A DNA stretch of 64,000 nt, taken from positions 1-64,000 of the forward strand of contig JADJXM010000019.1 of the NCBI GenBank assembly GCA_016715865.1. The letters run 5' to 3'. The notes beneath the pieces are model-generated. The model was not told the origin of the DNA and ran no database searches. It was given only the letters and a program-made list of their open reading frames with translations. The position numbers were made by a program, and so were the translations under genes. This DNA is from Acidobacteriota bacterium. Its GTDB lineage: Bacteria; Acidobacteriota; Blastocatellia; RBC074. Below are positions 34,842 to 57,551 of this stretch, piece by piece; positions within the stretch are counted from its first letter, which is position 1; the number at the start of each line of letters is the position of its first letter.

Positions 34842-35390
34842 ATGCACGAGGAAGCGCTGAGACACTATCTTGAAAATGCCATCGGCGAGTTCAGGCTCTT
34901 AAAAAAGCAGGGCGAGCGATCGATTGAGCAGCTTGATGACGAGCAGCTCTTCGTGACGATCGATCCTGAAAGCAACAGCATTGCCGTTATCATCAAGCAT
35001 CTGGCCGGCAATATGCGGTCACGCTGGGTCGACTTTCTGACTGCCGATGGGGAAAAGCCCGACCGACATCGCGATCAGGAATTCATCATCGACGGACAGA
35101 CGGGCCGCGATACAGTTATGCAATGGTGGGAGCAGGGCTGGCAATACGTCTTCGATGCGCTCGCATCGCTTGGCCCGGACGATCTGATGCGTATCGTCCT
35201 CATTCGGGAGGAGCCGCATACCGTCATCCAGGCGATCGAACGACAATTGACCCATTACGCCGCGCACACAGGGCAGATCATCTTTCTGGCCAAACACCTG
35301 AAATCGGCGGAATGGAAGACGCTCAGTGTTCCGCGCGGGCAGTCCGAGCAGTTCAAACAGATGATGATCGAGAAGTTGAGACGTAAATAG
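34842..35390 (+). CDS. DUF1572 / DinB-superfamily protein
   Basis: 182 residues from the ATG at 34842, supported by GGAG 6 nt upstream; longer in-frame starts overlap the acetyltransferase gene. It is a predicted four-helix bundle. DinB-like metal-binding His residues are plausible at IIKHLAGNMRSRW and LTHYAAHTGQIIFLAKHL, the latter being the typical DUF1572 C-terminal motif. These proteins are often thiol-dependent or of unknown function. It is the last of three tightly packed plus-strand genes. Confidence 0.82.
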   Translation: MHEEALRHYLENAIGEFRLLKKQGERSIEQLDDEQLFVTIDPESNSIAVIIKHLAGNMRSRWVDFLTADGEKPDRHRDQEFIIDGQTGRDTVMQWWEQGWQYVFDALASLGPDDLMRIVLIREEPHTVIQAIERQLTHYAAHTGQIIFLAKHLKSAEWKTLSVPRGQSEQFKQMMIEKLRRK

Positions 35391-35403
35391 TTTCAAGCGG
35401 GAC

Positions 35404-35463
35404 AAGTTTCGAGTTTCCAGAAAAACGCATTTGATTACTTTCAACCGGAAACCGGAAACTATC
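35404..35463. repeat. TTTCGAG/TTTCCAG and CGGAAAC inverted pair before the fadJ-type gene
   Basis: Left arm GTTTCGAGTTTCCAG (35406-35420) and right arm ACCGGAAACCGGAAACT (35444-35460). It belongs to the CTGGAAA heptamer family, with the pyrimidine arm first. Confidence 0.7.
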
Positions 35464-35488
35464 TTCATAACAGAGAGGAGCATTCATT

Positions 35489-37613
<2,125 letters not shown>

Positions 37614-37621
<8 letters not shown>

Positions 37622-37717
37622 AAGATGAAAGTCAATTTGTTGATACATACATATATCACACTCGTATTTCGGAGAATCTGCTGACTTTCAACTTTTAACT
37701 TTCAACATTTACTTTCA
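37614..37717. repeat. Heptamer inverted pair between the fadJ-type and thiolase genes
   Basis: Left arm 37614-37634 (GTTGAAA, GATGAAA units) contains the stop of the upstream gene. Right arm 37681-37717 (TTTCAAC, TTTTAAC, TTTCAAC, then TTTACTTTCA). The spacer is about 46 nt. Confidence 0.78.
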
Positions 37718-37744
37718 TCTCATTCCGAAAAAGGACAAGAAAAT

Positions 37745-38932
<1,188 letters not shown>

Positions 38933-38941
38933 TAAGATTTT

Positions 38942-39024
38942 TCATCCACAAAGTTCACGAAGCGGCACAAAGAAGAGGACAGGTTCAACCATTCTTCGTG
39001 ATTCTTTGTGTACTTTGTGGATGA
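38942..39024. repeat. CACAAAG-type palindrome upstream of modA
   Basis: CCACAAAGTTCACGAAG on the left and CTTCGTGATTC...ACTTTGTGG on the right form an inverted repeat of about 28-30 nt arms with mismatches. It fills most of the 133-bp gap. It could terminate the thiolase transcript. Confidence 0.7.
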
Positions 39025-39065
39025 TCTCCTCTTCGTTTCCCGTCAAATCGAGAAATATATTGGTT

Positions 39066-40534
<1,469 letters not shown>

Positions 40535-40543
40535 GGCGATCGC

Positions 40544-42619
<2,076 letters not shown>

Positions 42620-42673
42620 GTCGTCTCCTAAAAAAGTCAATCAGGGAGGCCGGGAAGTAAATCTCCCGCCCTT

Positions 42674-43366
<693 letters not shown>

Positions 43367-43378
43367 CATCCTCCAGGG

Positions 43379-44761
43379 TTAATTGGCCAAAGCGAAGGTT
43401 TCTTCATCCAGAACTTCGAACAGAGTCTGATGCAGAGCCCGGACAGCGCGTTCAACCTCATCGCCATCAACGATGAAGCTGACGTTGATCGCTGATGCGC
43501 CGTGGGAAATCATCGAGACATTGATATCAGAGAGACCGCTGAAGATCTTCGCGGCGAGGCCGGGAGTGTATTTGAGTCTATCGCCCACGACGCAGATCAG
43601 AGCCTGATCGGTCTCGACCTTGACTTCGCCGAATGCCCGAAGGTCGGTGAGAATGGCCTCAAGGTTTCGTGTGTCGTCAAGGGTCATTGAAACGCTGACT
43701 TCAGAAGTCGCGACCATATCGACCGGTGTCTCGTGTCGCGCAAAGACCTCGAAAATCTTGGCCAGGAAACCATATGCCATGAGCATCCGGTCGGATGCGA
43801 CATTGACGATCGTGATGCCGCGTTTGAAGGCAATGGCCTTGGCCAGCGCTCGCGATTGAGGCGCCGTTCGGACAATCGCCGTCCCTTCAACCTCGTGTCG
43901 CCGCGAATTGCAGACGCGCACAGGTATGTCATTTTTCATGGCCGGCAGCAGTGTGCTCGGATGCAGCACCCTGGCGCCGAAATAGGCAAGTTCGGATGCT
44001 TCCGCGAATGAGATGATTCTGACTTTTGCGGATTCGGGAACAATTCCCGGATCAGTCGTCATAATCCCGTCAACGTCGGTCCAGATTTGAATCTCTTCCG
44101 CATCCAGAGCCGCGCCAATGATCGCAGCAGAATAGTCCGAGCCACCCCGGCCGATGGTCGTAGTGCGACCCTCCCCGGTCGATCCTATGAATCCCTGGGT
44201 GACGGGCACGCCGCCTTCAGCCAGCGCAGGAGCGAACAGGTCTTTAAGCAGAGGGTCGGTGGCAGTGAAATCGACCGCCGCGCGTGTGAACTCCGCATTG
44301 GTTTTCATCGCCTGGCGAATATCGAACCATCGGCCGTCAATTCCGTCTCCGCGAAATGCGGCCGCAACGACCGTCGACGAAAGCAATTCTCCGTTCGCAG
44401 ATATCGTGTCGGAATACTCTGATGAAACCTCGCCGATCTCGGCGATCTCGTGCAGGGCGTTCCTTATGCCGTCAAAGCGCTCTTCCAAAGCCATCTTCAG
44501 CGATTCGACCTCATCGGCCGGAGCGAGTTGAGAGACTGTGTTGTGGTGATGCAGCGCGATCGATTCCAGTTTGCGAAGCGCTTCGGTCAGATTGTCTTCC
44601 GCCGCCAGCCGAGCGCATTCCAGCAATCCGTTGGTGGTTTTACCCATCGCCGAGACGGCCACCACGGGCTGCCGGTCAATCTGATTTCGAACGATGGCGG
44701 TCAGCCGGCGAATTGCCGTTGCGTCTTCTACCGATGTCCCGCCGAATTTCATGACGATCAT
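43379..44761 (-). CDS. lysC: Aspartate kinase, monofunctional
   Basis: First step of the aspartate family pathway. 460 residues. Kinase domain begins IVMKFGGTSVEDA; TIGRGGSDYSAA and WTDVDGIMTTDP are typical. Two ACT regulatory domains occupy about 310-460 and probably bind lysine or threonine. No homoserine dehydrogenase domain is fused. The gene follows a lysine riboswitch and terminator, so transcription should fall when lysine is abundant. There is no strong Shine-Dalgarno. Confidence 0.95.
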   Translation of the reverse strand: MIVMKFGGTSVEDATAIRRLTAIVRNQIDRQPVVAVSAMGKTTNGLLECARLAAEDNLTEALRKLESIALHHHNTVSQLAPADEVESLKMALEERFDGIRNALHEIAEIGEVSSEYSDTISANGELLSSTVVAAAFRGDGIDGRWFDIRQAMKTNAEFTRAAVDFTATDPLLKDLFAPALAEGGVPVTQGFIGSTGEGRTTTIGRGGSDYSAAIIGAALDAEEIQIWTDVDGIMTTDPGIVPESAKVRIISFAEASELAYFGARVLHPSTLLPAMKNDIPVRVCNSRRHEVEGTAIVRTAPQSRALAKAIAFKRGITIVNVASDRMLMAYGFLAKIFEVFARHETPVDMVATSEVSVSMTLDDTRNLEAILTDLRAFGEVKVETDQALICVVGDRLKYTPGLAAKIFSGLSDINVSMISHGASAINVSFIVDGDEVERAVRALHQTLFEVLDEETFALAN

Positions 44762-44789
44762 AGATTTTTATCTCAAATACGAAATTACA

Positions 44790-44837
44790 AAAATAAAAAA
44801 GGGGGCAGCAGTGCAAGTGCCTGCTAACCCCCCCCTT
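44790..44837 (-). terminator. Rho-independent terminator of the lysine riboswitch
   Basis: On the minus strand GGGGG and AGCAG pair with CTGCT and CCCCC, followed by TTTTTTATTTTT. It lies between the aptamer and lysC, as expected for a transcription-attenuating expression platform. Confidence 0.85.
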
Positions 44838-44918
44838 TTGATCCGGTTCGCGCCGTTAGATAGTCGATTCGGCGGTCATTGGACGATGACGGTTACCGAG
44901 AGCACTCCACCGCTTTGT

Positions 44919-45045
<127 letters not shown>

Positions 45046-45174
45046 ACTATTGAATGCCGCGCCTCTACTCGTTTTGAAATATTTAAAGATCAAATTGAAA
45101 CCACAATCTTCCACGGCGTGTTGTCGGTTGTCAAGGGAACCTGCTTCCGAAGATAGATATCATTAAGAACTAAA
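45046..45174. other. Leader/promoter region upstream of the lysine riboswitch
   Basis: AT-richer DNA between the riboswitch and the CAAAG element; it must contain the lysC operon promoter. No confident -35/-10 pair seen and no ORF. Confidence 0.35.
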
Positions 45175-45409
<235 letters not shown>

Positions 45410-45419
45410 AGAATATCCA

Positions 45420-47151
<1,732 letters not shown>

Positions 47152-47166
47152 CAGGAAAGCTTGGTC

Positions 47167-47412
47167 TCAGGCGGGATTTGACGGAGCCTCATTGGCTTTC
47201 TCCTGCCGGTACTGATCGCGCATCCGGCGGGCGTTTTCAATGTGCTGGTCGGTACATTTGATCTGTTCGTCGATCAGCCAGTTCACGCCATCGCGAAATC
47301 CTGTCAGCACATCTTTCTTGAAAGTGGCCAGTTCATCGGCAGTCTTTTCAGGCAGGCTTGCCCAGAACGAATCGATCACGTAATTGAATGGATTGGTGTA
47401 ATTCTCGGACAT
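47167..47412 (-). CDS. Small conserved-looking protein, 81 residues
   Basis: Starts at the ATG at 47412 (MSENYTNPFNYVIDSFW) with GGGAGAG 8 nt upstream; the longer frame overlaps queD. It is mostly helical and charged (KTADELATFKKDVLTGF, then DEQIKCTDQHIENARRM). No signal peptide or membrane helix. I do not recognise a family. It sits between queD and thiO, 15 bp from thiO, so it is probably co-transcribed with both. Confidence 0.6.
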   Translation of the reverse strand: MSENYTNPFNYVIDSFWASLPEKTADELATFKKDVLTGFRDGVNWLIDEQIKCTDQHIENARRMRDQYRQEKANEAPSNPA

Positions 47413-47438
47413 AATGCAACTCTCCCGGATCGGACTAA

Positions 47439-47819
47439 TTAGTCGATCGAATATGTGGCGGCGCAAGTGTCTGTCTCCCAGACGCGCACTTTGTATACCT
47501 GGACTCGATCGTCGTTGACCTGCCGGCCGACTTCATGCAGGAAGTACCCGGCCATCTCTTCGGCGGATGGATTGATCTCTTTATCGAACGGAGGCAGATC
47601 ATTGATATTCTTGTGATCCAGATAATCGACGACCTTCTTTGTCGCCGCCTTGAGGTCCTTGAAGTCGATCAGCAGCCCGATATCATTGAGGGTCTTACCG
47701 CGAACGTATACTTCGACCCTGTAATTATGACCGTGAGTGTTCTCGCATTTACCCTGATATCCGCGCAATGCGTGGGCCGACGAAAACCCCATCTCGATCA
47801 TCACATCCCGTGTTGGCAT
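47439..47819 (-). CDS. queD: 6-carboxy-5,6,7,8-tetrahydropterin synthase
   Basis: Converts dihydroneopterin triphosphate to CPH4 in queuosine/7-deazapurine synthesis. 126 residues from the ATG at 47819, which follows a GGAAGGAGTGAG site; the longer frame only translates heptamer repeats. Zn ligands: His in SSAHALRGY and the HGHNY pair (CENTHGHNYRVEVYV). The catalytic Cys is in KCENTHGH, and the C-terminal VWETDTCAATY is typical. Other que genes are not in the window. Confidence 0.94.
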   Translation of the reverse strand: MPTRDVMIEMGFSSAHALRGYQGKCENTHGHNYRVEVYVRGKTLNDIGLLIDFKDLKAATKKVVDYLDHKNINDLPPFDKEINPSAEEMAGYFLHEVGRQVNDDRVQVYKVRVWETDTCAATYSID

Positions 47820-47848
47820 AAATTTACTCACTCCTTCCAGTGTGAATA

Positions 47849-47978
<130 letters not shown>

Positions 47979-49010
47979 ATGTCATACAAAATCACACTCA
48001 TCCCCGGAGACGGTATCGGCCCTGAGATCACAGCCGCAGTGGTCCGTATTCTAGAAGCAGCTGGCGTGGATATTGAATGGGATAGTTTCATCGCGGGAGC
48101 CGAAGCGCTCGCACGCTATGGTGATCCGCTCCCGCAGGACGTGCTCGATTCGATCAGAAAGAACGGCATCGCGCTCAAAGGGCCGCTCACGACGCCGGTC
48201 GGCAAAGGTTTTGCCAGCGTCAACGTACGACTGAGGAAGACTCTCGATCTATACGCCAACCTGCGCCCGGTCAAGACTGTGCCCGGCCTGGTCACTCCAT
48301 TCGGAGACCTCGATATGGTCGTCGTGCGCGAAAATACCGAGGGGCTCTATTCCGGGATCGAGCACGAAGTGGTTCCCGGTGTGGTCGAAAGCCTCAAGAT
48401 AATCACCGAAAAGGCTTCGACGCGTATTGCCATCTACGCTTTCGAGTACGCGCGCCGCGAAGGGCGTAAAAAAGTGACCGCCATTCACAAAGCCAACATC
48501 ATGAAGATGTCGGACGGGCTTTTTCTGGAATGTTTTCGGAAAGTCTCGAAGAACTATCCCGACATCGAGGCGGATGACAAGATCGTCGACAACACCTGCA
48601 TGCAGCTGGTCATGCGACCGCAACAGTTCGATGTCCTGTTGCTCGAAAACCTTTATGGAGACATCGTCTCGGACCTGGCCGCCGGGCTGGTTGGCGGGCT
48701 TGGCATCGTTCCAGGTGCAAATATCGGCGAACTGGGAGCTGTCTTCGAGGCCGTCCACGGAAGCGCGCCTGACATTGCTGGAATGAATCTGGCCAACCCT
48801 ACAGCCCTGCTCCAGTCGGCCATCATGATGCTGCGTTATCTGGGCGAGCGGGGGGCCGCCGATCTGATTGAAAAAGCGTTTCGTTATACGCTCGATGTCA
48901 AAAAGATCCGCACTCGCGATCTGGGCGGTACGGCCCATACGACCGAATACACAGAAGCTATCGTCGCAACCATGAACGAGCTTCGCACGGCTGAGCACTC
49001 TGGAACCTGA
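47979..49010 (+). CDS. Isocitrate/isopropylmalate dehydrogenase family, NAD-IDH type
   Basis: 343 residues. The beta-decarboxylating dehydrogenase family is clear: ITLIPGDGIGPEI, NVRLRKTLDLYANLRPVK, VVRENTEGLYSGIEH, VTAIHKANIMK and GDIVSDLAAGLVGGLG. NVRLRK and ENTEGLYSG point to isocitrate rather than 3-isopropylmalate as substrate, similar to mitochondrial IDH3 and other NAD-linked forms. The cofactor region (HGSAPDIAGMNLANPTA) suits NAD. The start codon directly follows a heptamer array with no Shine-Dalgarno. Confidence 0.9.
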   Translation: MSYKITLIPGDGIGPEITAAVVRILEAAGVDIEWDSFIAGAEALARYGDPLPQDVLDSIRKNGIALKGPLTTPVGKGFASVNVRLRKTLDLYANLRPVKTVPGLVTPFGDLDMVVVRENTEGLYSGIEHEVVPGVVESLKIITEKASTRIAIYAFEYARREGRKKVTAIHKANIMKMSDGLFLECFRKVSKNYPDIEADDKIVDNTCMQLVMRPQQFDVLLLENLYGDIVSDLAAGLVGGLGIVPGANIGELGAVFEAVHGSAPDIAGMNLANPTALLQSAIMMLRYLGERGAADLIEKAFRYTLDVKKIRTRDLGGTAHTTEYTEAIVATMNELRTAEHSGT

Positions 49011-49013
49011 GTC

Positions 49014-49167
49014 TTTTAACTATTGAATCGCAAAGGCCGCAAAGGGGTCAAAGATTTTCTGGTGATATGAATATCCGGATTATTGCCCACTGGATATAAT
49101 TCGAATACTGATCTTCCCTGTATATCTTTGCCCCCTTTGTGGTCTTTGCGATTAATTTCTTCCGAAT
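49014..49167. repeat. MITE-like CAAAG palindrome, copy 3
   Basis: Arms 49024-49055 (CGCAAAGG, GGTCAAAG units) and complement 49123-49152. The core is nearly identical to copy 2, including GGTGATATGAATATCCGG. Outer inverted ends are missing or merged with the flanking genes. It exactly fills the gap between two convergent stops. Confidence 0.8.
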
Positions 49168-50253
49168 TCAGCGTCCTGATGCCCGCTCTGCCTGACGCAG
49201 CACTTTGACGGCCTTTTCGTGGTCCGAGAAGCTGGCTGAAAATTTGTGCGAACCGTCATTTTTTTCAGCATCGACGACGAAGAAGAGGTAGTCGGTCTGT
49301 GCCGGATTGAGCGCGCTTTCGATCGATCTCAGACCAGGCGAAGCAATCGGCCCCGGAGGCAATCCGGGGTTTTTATATGTGTTGTACGGAGAGTCGCGAT
49401 CGAGATCGCTCTGGTAGATCTTACCGCGATACCTGCCTGCCAGCAGCGACGCATAGATTACGGTCGGATCGCAGGCCAGGGGCATGCCGATCTTCAATCG
49501 CTGATGAAAGACAGATGAGATCAATTCGCGTTCGCTATCGACCTTCGCTTCCTTTTCGATCAGCGAGGCGAGCGTCATGACCTGTCGCGTGGTCATTCCC
49601 AACTCTTCAGCCCGCTGCTGCAGTTTTTCGGAGTACACGCCTCGGAATCGCCTGACCATCGTTTCGACCAGTTGCTCGCGGGTGCTGCTGGCCGTGTATT
49701 CGTATGTGTCGGGGAAGAGATAACCTTCCAGGCTGTCCGCCATGGGATCGAGATCGGCGATGAGGGTTGTATTTTTGAGGAGCGCCTCGATCTTCACCGG
49801 TGTCGTCGGTGGCGCTTCCCGTATCTCCTTCAATTCGGCCAGCACGCGTGCGATATCGAAACGGTTGTAGCCTTCCGGGATCGTGAAAGCGAGTGTTGCA
49901 ATATCGCCCCGTACTAATTTGCTGATCACCTGACTCGGAGTAATTGGTGATATGAACCGGTAATCTCCAGCCTTGAAGCTCTGATTTCTGGCCAGCAGTC
50001 GCATCCAGATGAACGTCGGCCACGTCTTCACGAGAATACCCTCTTTGTTAAGCAGGGCGATGATCGAGCGTGTATTCGATCCCTGTGCAACGGTGATGAT
50101 CCTGCCGGCAGCGGAGTGGGCGTGGGCTCGATTCATCTCCAGCCGCAACCATAACCCCGTTCCAGCAACCACGATCAGGATGCAAATGATTGACATCAAT
50201 CCGACCACATATAGTCGTGGGATACTGAATTTAAGCTTTGAAATAAGTCTCAT
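49168..50253 (-). CDS. mltG: Endolytic murein transglycosylase
   Basis: Cleaves nascent glycan strands and so terminates peptidoglycan polymerisation. 361 residues. One N-terminal membrane helix (about 15-36). A LysM-like region precedes the YceG catalytic domain with the conserved Glu in TLASLIEKEAKVDSER, followed by SVFHQRLKIGMPLACDPTV and YNTYKNPGLPPGPIASPG. The gene follows ruvX on the minus strand, a common pairing. Confidence 0.95.
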   Translation of the reverse strand: MRLISKLKFSIPRLYVVGLMSIICILIVVAGTGLWLRLEMNRAHAHSAAGRIITVAQGSNTRSIIALLNKEGILVKTWPTFIWMRLLARNQSFKAGDYRFISPITPSQVISKLVRGDIATLAFTIPEGYNRFDIARVLAELKEIREAPPTTPVKIEALLKNTTLIADLDPMADSLEGYLFPDTYEYTASSTREQLVETMVRRFRGVYSEKLQQRAEELGMTTRQVMTLASLIEKEAKVDSERELISSVFHQRLKIGMPLACDPTVIYASLLAGRYRGKIYQSDLDRDSPYNTYKNPGLPPGPIASPGLRSIESALNPAQTDYLFFVVDAEKNDGSHKFSASFSDHEKAVKVLRQAERASGR

Positions 50254-50285
50254 CTCTATTTTTGTTACCGGGATCTGAATCCACT

Positions 50286-50730
<445 letters not shown>

Positions 50731-50738
50731 CTCTTTGC

Positions 50739-51935
50739 TCACCTGCCCGCCGGGAAAAGGCCGCATGAGGACCCGACCCATGACTTGTTCTTGTTGAAAT
50801 CGACACCCATCATTACGCCCTTGCTCAAGCGGGTCAATGTGGTGGTTGCCAGGGGTTCGGAGGCCCCCTGAGGCCACAGGTACATGAGCCGCACCTCGAC
50901 CTTGCTTGGTACGTCCCTGGTCTCAATGACCGGGGCGTATGTGACCTTCTCCTGAAGCAGGTAGTCGCCGCGCTGCCCGTCGGGCACCGCATCAAGATCA
51001 GTTCGGGTGATATCAACCCTGACTCCGCTGCCGGCGAAAGAAAAGAGCGGCTTGAGCACGAAATTGTCCAGATCATCCGGATAATCCCGCAACTGATCAA
51101 GGAAGTAGGCGCGAGGCACTGTCGGATGATCGATGTATGGCAGTGAAAATTTGCTCATCCGAAAATACCAGTTCGGATGTCCCGCCCATTCGACATCGAG
51201 CTCATCACGAAAATCGAACGAGGCGCTGATCTCACGGCGCAGGAACTCGTCGATGATGACGCGATTGTATATCCTGCGAATCTCAATCTCCCGATCGTCC
51301 CGTACGTAGAACAGGTTTTTGCCTCGTTTAATTATTTCGGTTACACATACGAATGGAATGCCGAAGAGTTTTTCTGTCATTCTGAAATCGGGCAGTGTCT
51401 TCTGCCTGAGCGGATCGATCTCCATCAGCACAACCGATTCAGGATCGTGCCCGGCGAGAAGTATTTCGCGCAGCAGTGAAAGATAGCTTTCGTCATTCAA
51501 GCCGCTCATCAGCGCATCGAATCCTTCCAGGCCGAAGATGCTTTTGTAGTATCCGGGAAGAATGTATTGAAAAGCGTAGAGCGATGCGCAACCTTGCAAC
51601 TCGATCAGTTTCGGCGCAAGCAAGCCGTTATCATCACGCGTAATCGCGAAATCGACCTGAATGAAATCGGGGTGAACGCCTTCGCCCGGAGCATCGTATG
51701 CTGTCGGGATGGAGCGCCGCGAGGCTTGGTGATAGGCATCTGTGCAAAGTTGCCCGATGATCTCGCCCGATGCCTGCTGCATGGTCGCCAGCAGCCCCGG
51801 CGGCAAAAAGACAGGCGTCTCGCAGACTCTGAACTCGATCTCTGTCCCGGTCACTTCATCCAGCGACCGCACAAGGCGATCATATTTCTCTTCGGTGAAG
51901 GCGGCGTTGTATGCCGCTCGGATTTCTGGAATCAC
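50739..51935 (-). CDS. Uncharacterised ATP-grasp-like protein
   Basis: 398 residues from a GTG. The N-terminal half is alpha-beta, with PDFIQVDFAITRDDNG and PKLIELQGCASLYAFQ. The C-terminal half looks like an ATP-grasp nucleotide site: FVLKPLFSFAGSGVRV (Lys-binding, glycine-rich loop), YLLQEKVTY (adenine-binding Glu) and VEVRLMYLW. It lacks the circularly permuted synthetase patterns I know, and the substrate is unknown. It is transcribed ahead of ruvX and mltG with an 8-bp gap, so a cell-wall or peptide-ligase role is possible but speculative. Confidence 0.65.
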   Translation of the reverse strand: MIPEIRAAYNAAFTEEKYDRLVRSLDEVTGTEIEFRVCETPVFLPPGLLATMQQASGEIIGQLCTDAYHQASRRSIPTAYDAPGEGVHPDFIQVDFAITRDDNGLLAPKLIELQGCASLYAFQYILPGYYKSIFGLEGFDALMSGLNDESYLSLLREILLAGHDPESVVLMEIDPLRQKTLPDFRMTEKLFGIPFVCVTEIIKRGKNLFYVRDDREIEIRRIYNRVIIDEFLRREISASFDFRDELDVEWAGHPNWYFRMSKFSLPYIDHPTVPRAYFLDQLRDYPDDLDNFVLKPLFSFAGSGVRVDITRTDLDAVPDGQRGDYLLQEKVTYAPVIETRDVPSKVEVRLMYLWPQGASEPLATTTLTRLSKGVMMGVDFNKNKSWVGSSCGLFPAGR

Positions 51936-51954
51936 AAATTAATCCTCATAAACA

Positions 51955-51975
51955 ACTGGAAACTGGAAACTTCTC
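51955..51975. repeat. CTGGAAA heptamer pair after the LysR gene
   Basis: Two tandem CTGGAAA units (AACTGGAAACTGGAAACTT) between the stop of the LysR gene and the start of the ATP-grasp gene. No inverted partner seen. Confidence 0.6.
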
Positions 51976-51979
51976 CAAC

Positions 51980-52903
<924 letters not shown>

Positions 52904-52978
52904 GTTCTGTCTCCCGCCCCTCTGGTCTCGCCAATCGATACAGGCATGTGAATACAGTCATTACTATAATTGATTGCA

Positions 52979-53025
<47 letters not shown>

Positions 53026-53204
53026 GCGCTTGTTGTTGCGCGACAGGAACGGCATCGATCTGATTCCCAAAGCTGGTGATCGCGCAAATGCAGGAGCAGG
53101 AGGGAAAGTTTCTAAATACAATAGATCCTGGATTAATTGATAGAGCAATCCAACGAGATAGAAACTGACGCGATTAAATAAGATCAGGCTCTTTGCTGGG
53201 ATCG

Positions 53205-53440
53205 ATCTTTTGAGAATATTTTAACCTTCGGGAAAACAACACGAAGGGGATAGAACGAAGTTTCTGCGACTGACGGAACGGTTGCTGAAGTTTGTCGTCG
53301 GAACCGACAGGGAACTGACGGCATTGTGTGAATAACCACAGAGTGGTTTACGTCAAGTAAACGCGCTGGCGATTATTCATCATCTCTCTGCTATGGTCTA
53401 AAGGCTGCGATTTGGTCAATCGCAGCCTATTTTTTTTATT
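53205..53440 (+). ncRNA. Candidate structured non-coding RNA
   Basis: No credible ORF in this stretch. On the plus strand successive hairpins can form: CCTTCG/CGAAGG (53225-53247), TGTCG/CGACA (53293-53309), AACCAC/GTGGTT (53334-53348) and, as an alternative, GTTTAC/GTAAAC (53346-53362), ending in a perfect terminator. Known conserved motifs of tmRNA, RNase P RNA and SRP RNA are not seen; a 6S-like RNA is not excluded. The true 5' end is unknown. Confidence 0.35.
53402..53440 (+). terminator. Strong Rho-independent terminator
   Basis: Perfect 11-bp stem AGGCTGCGATT / AATCGCAGCCT with a 5-nt loop, then ATTTTTTTTATTT on the plus strand. On the minus strand only a short T tract follows the stem, so it fits a plus-strand transcript better, though it may also end the HU-family gene. 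Confidence 0.85.
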
Positions 53441-53445
53441 TGGAA

Positions 53446-53709
<264 letters not shown>

Positions 53710-53819
53710 AGTGCCTCTCTTTCCTACAAAGGGAAGTGCCTGAAAGTCCAGCTTTTGTTGATTTGGTAATTTGAAGTTCCGCTTACAGGTCAGGCGAATT
53801 ATAGGAACGGACCACGGGG

Positions 53820-53866
<47 letters not shown>

Positions 53867-53945
53867 AACTGATCGGCTAGACTTCGCCTTCCACGAGAAT
53901 GTGAATGCTGGTGTCGGAAGTCAGGACCAAAGGAGAGCTATTGGG

Positions 53946-54536
<591 letters not shown>

Positions 54537-54657
54537 CGGGCTTGATACGGCATTGCTGAGCGAGTTTTGTCTGAAGTTCGAACGGGTCAACCGTATGCGC
54601 TGGCATTTGCGCTGGACGGTTCCGCCGCCAGGCGGACCACTACACGGGGGAAATGGA

Positions 54658-57535
<2,878 letters not shown>

Positions 57536-57551
57536 ATAAACAGGTAACCAC

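Noticed and set aside
38942..39024. Molybdenum-cofactor riboswitch upstream of modA
   Set aside because: The gap is occupied by a simple palindrome and lacks Moco-aptamer features.
53205..53440. tmRNA, RNase P RNA or SRP RNA
   Set aside because: Their invariant sequence motifs are not found, so the region is reported only as a candidate RNA.
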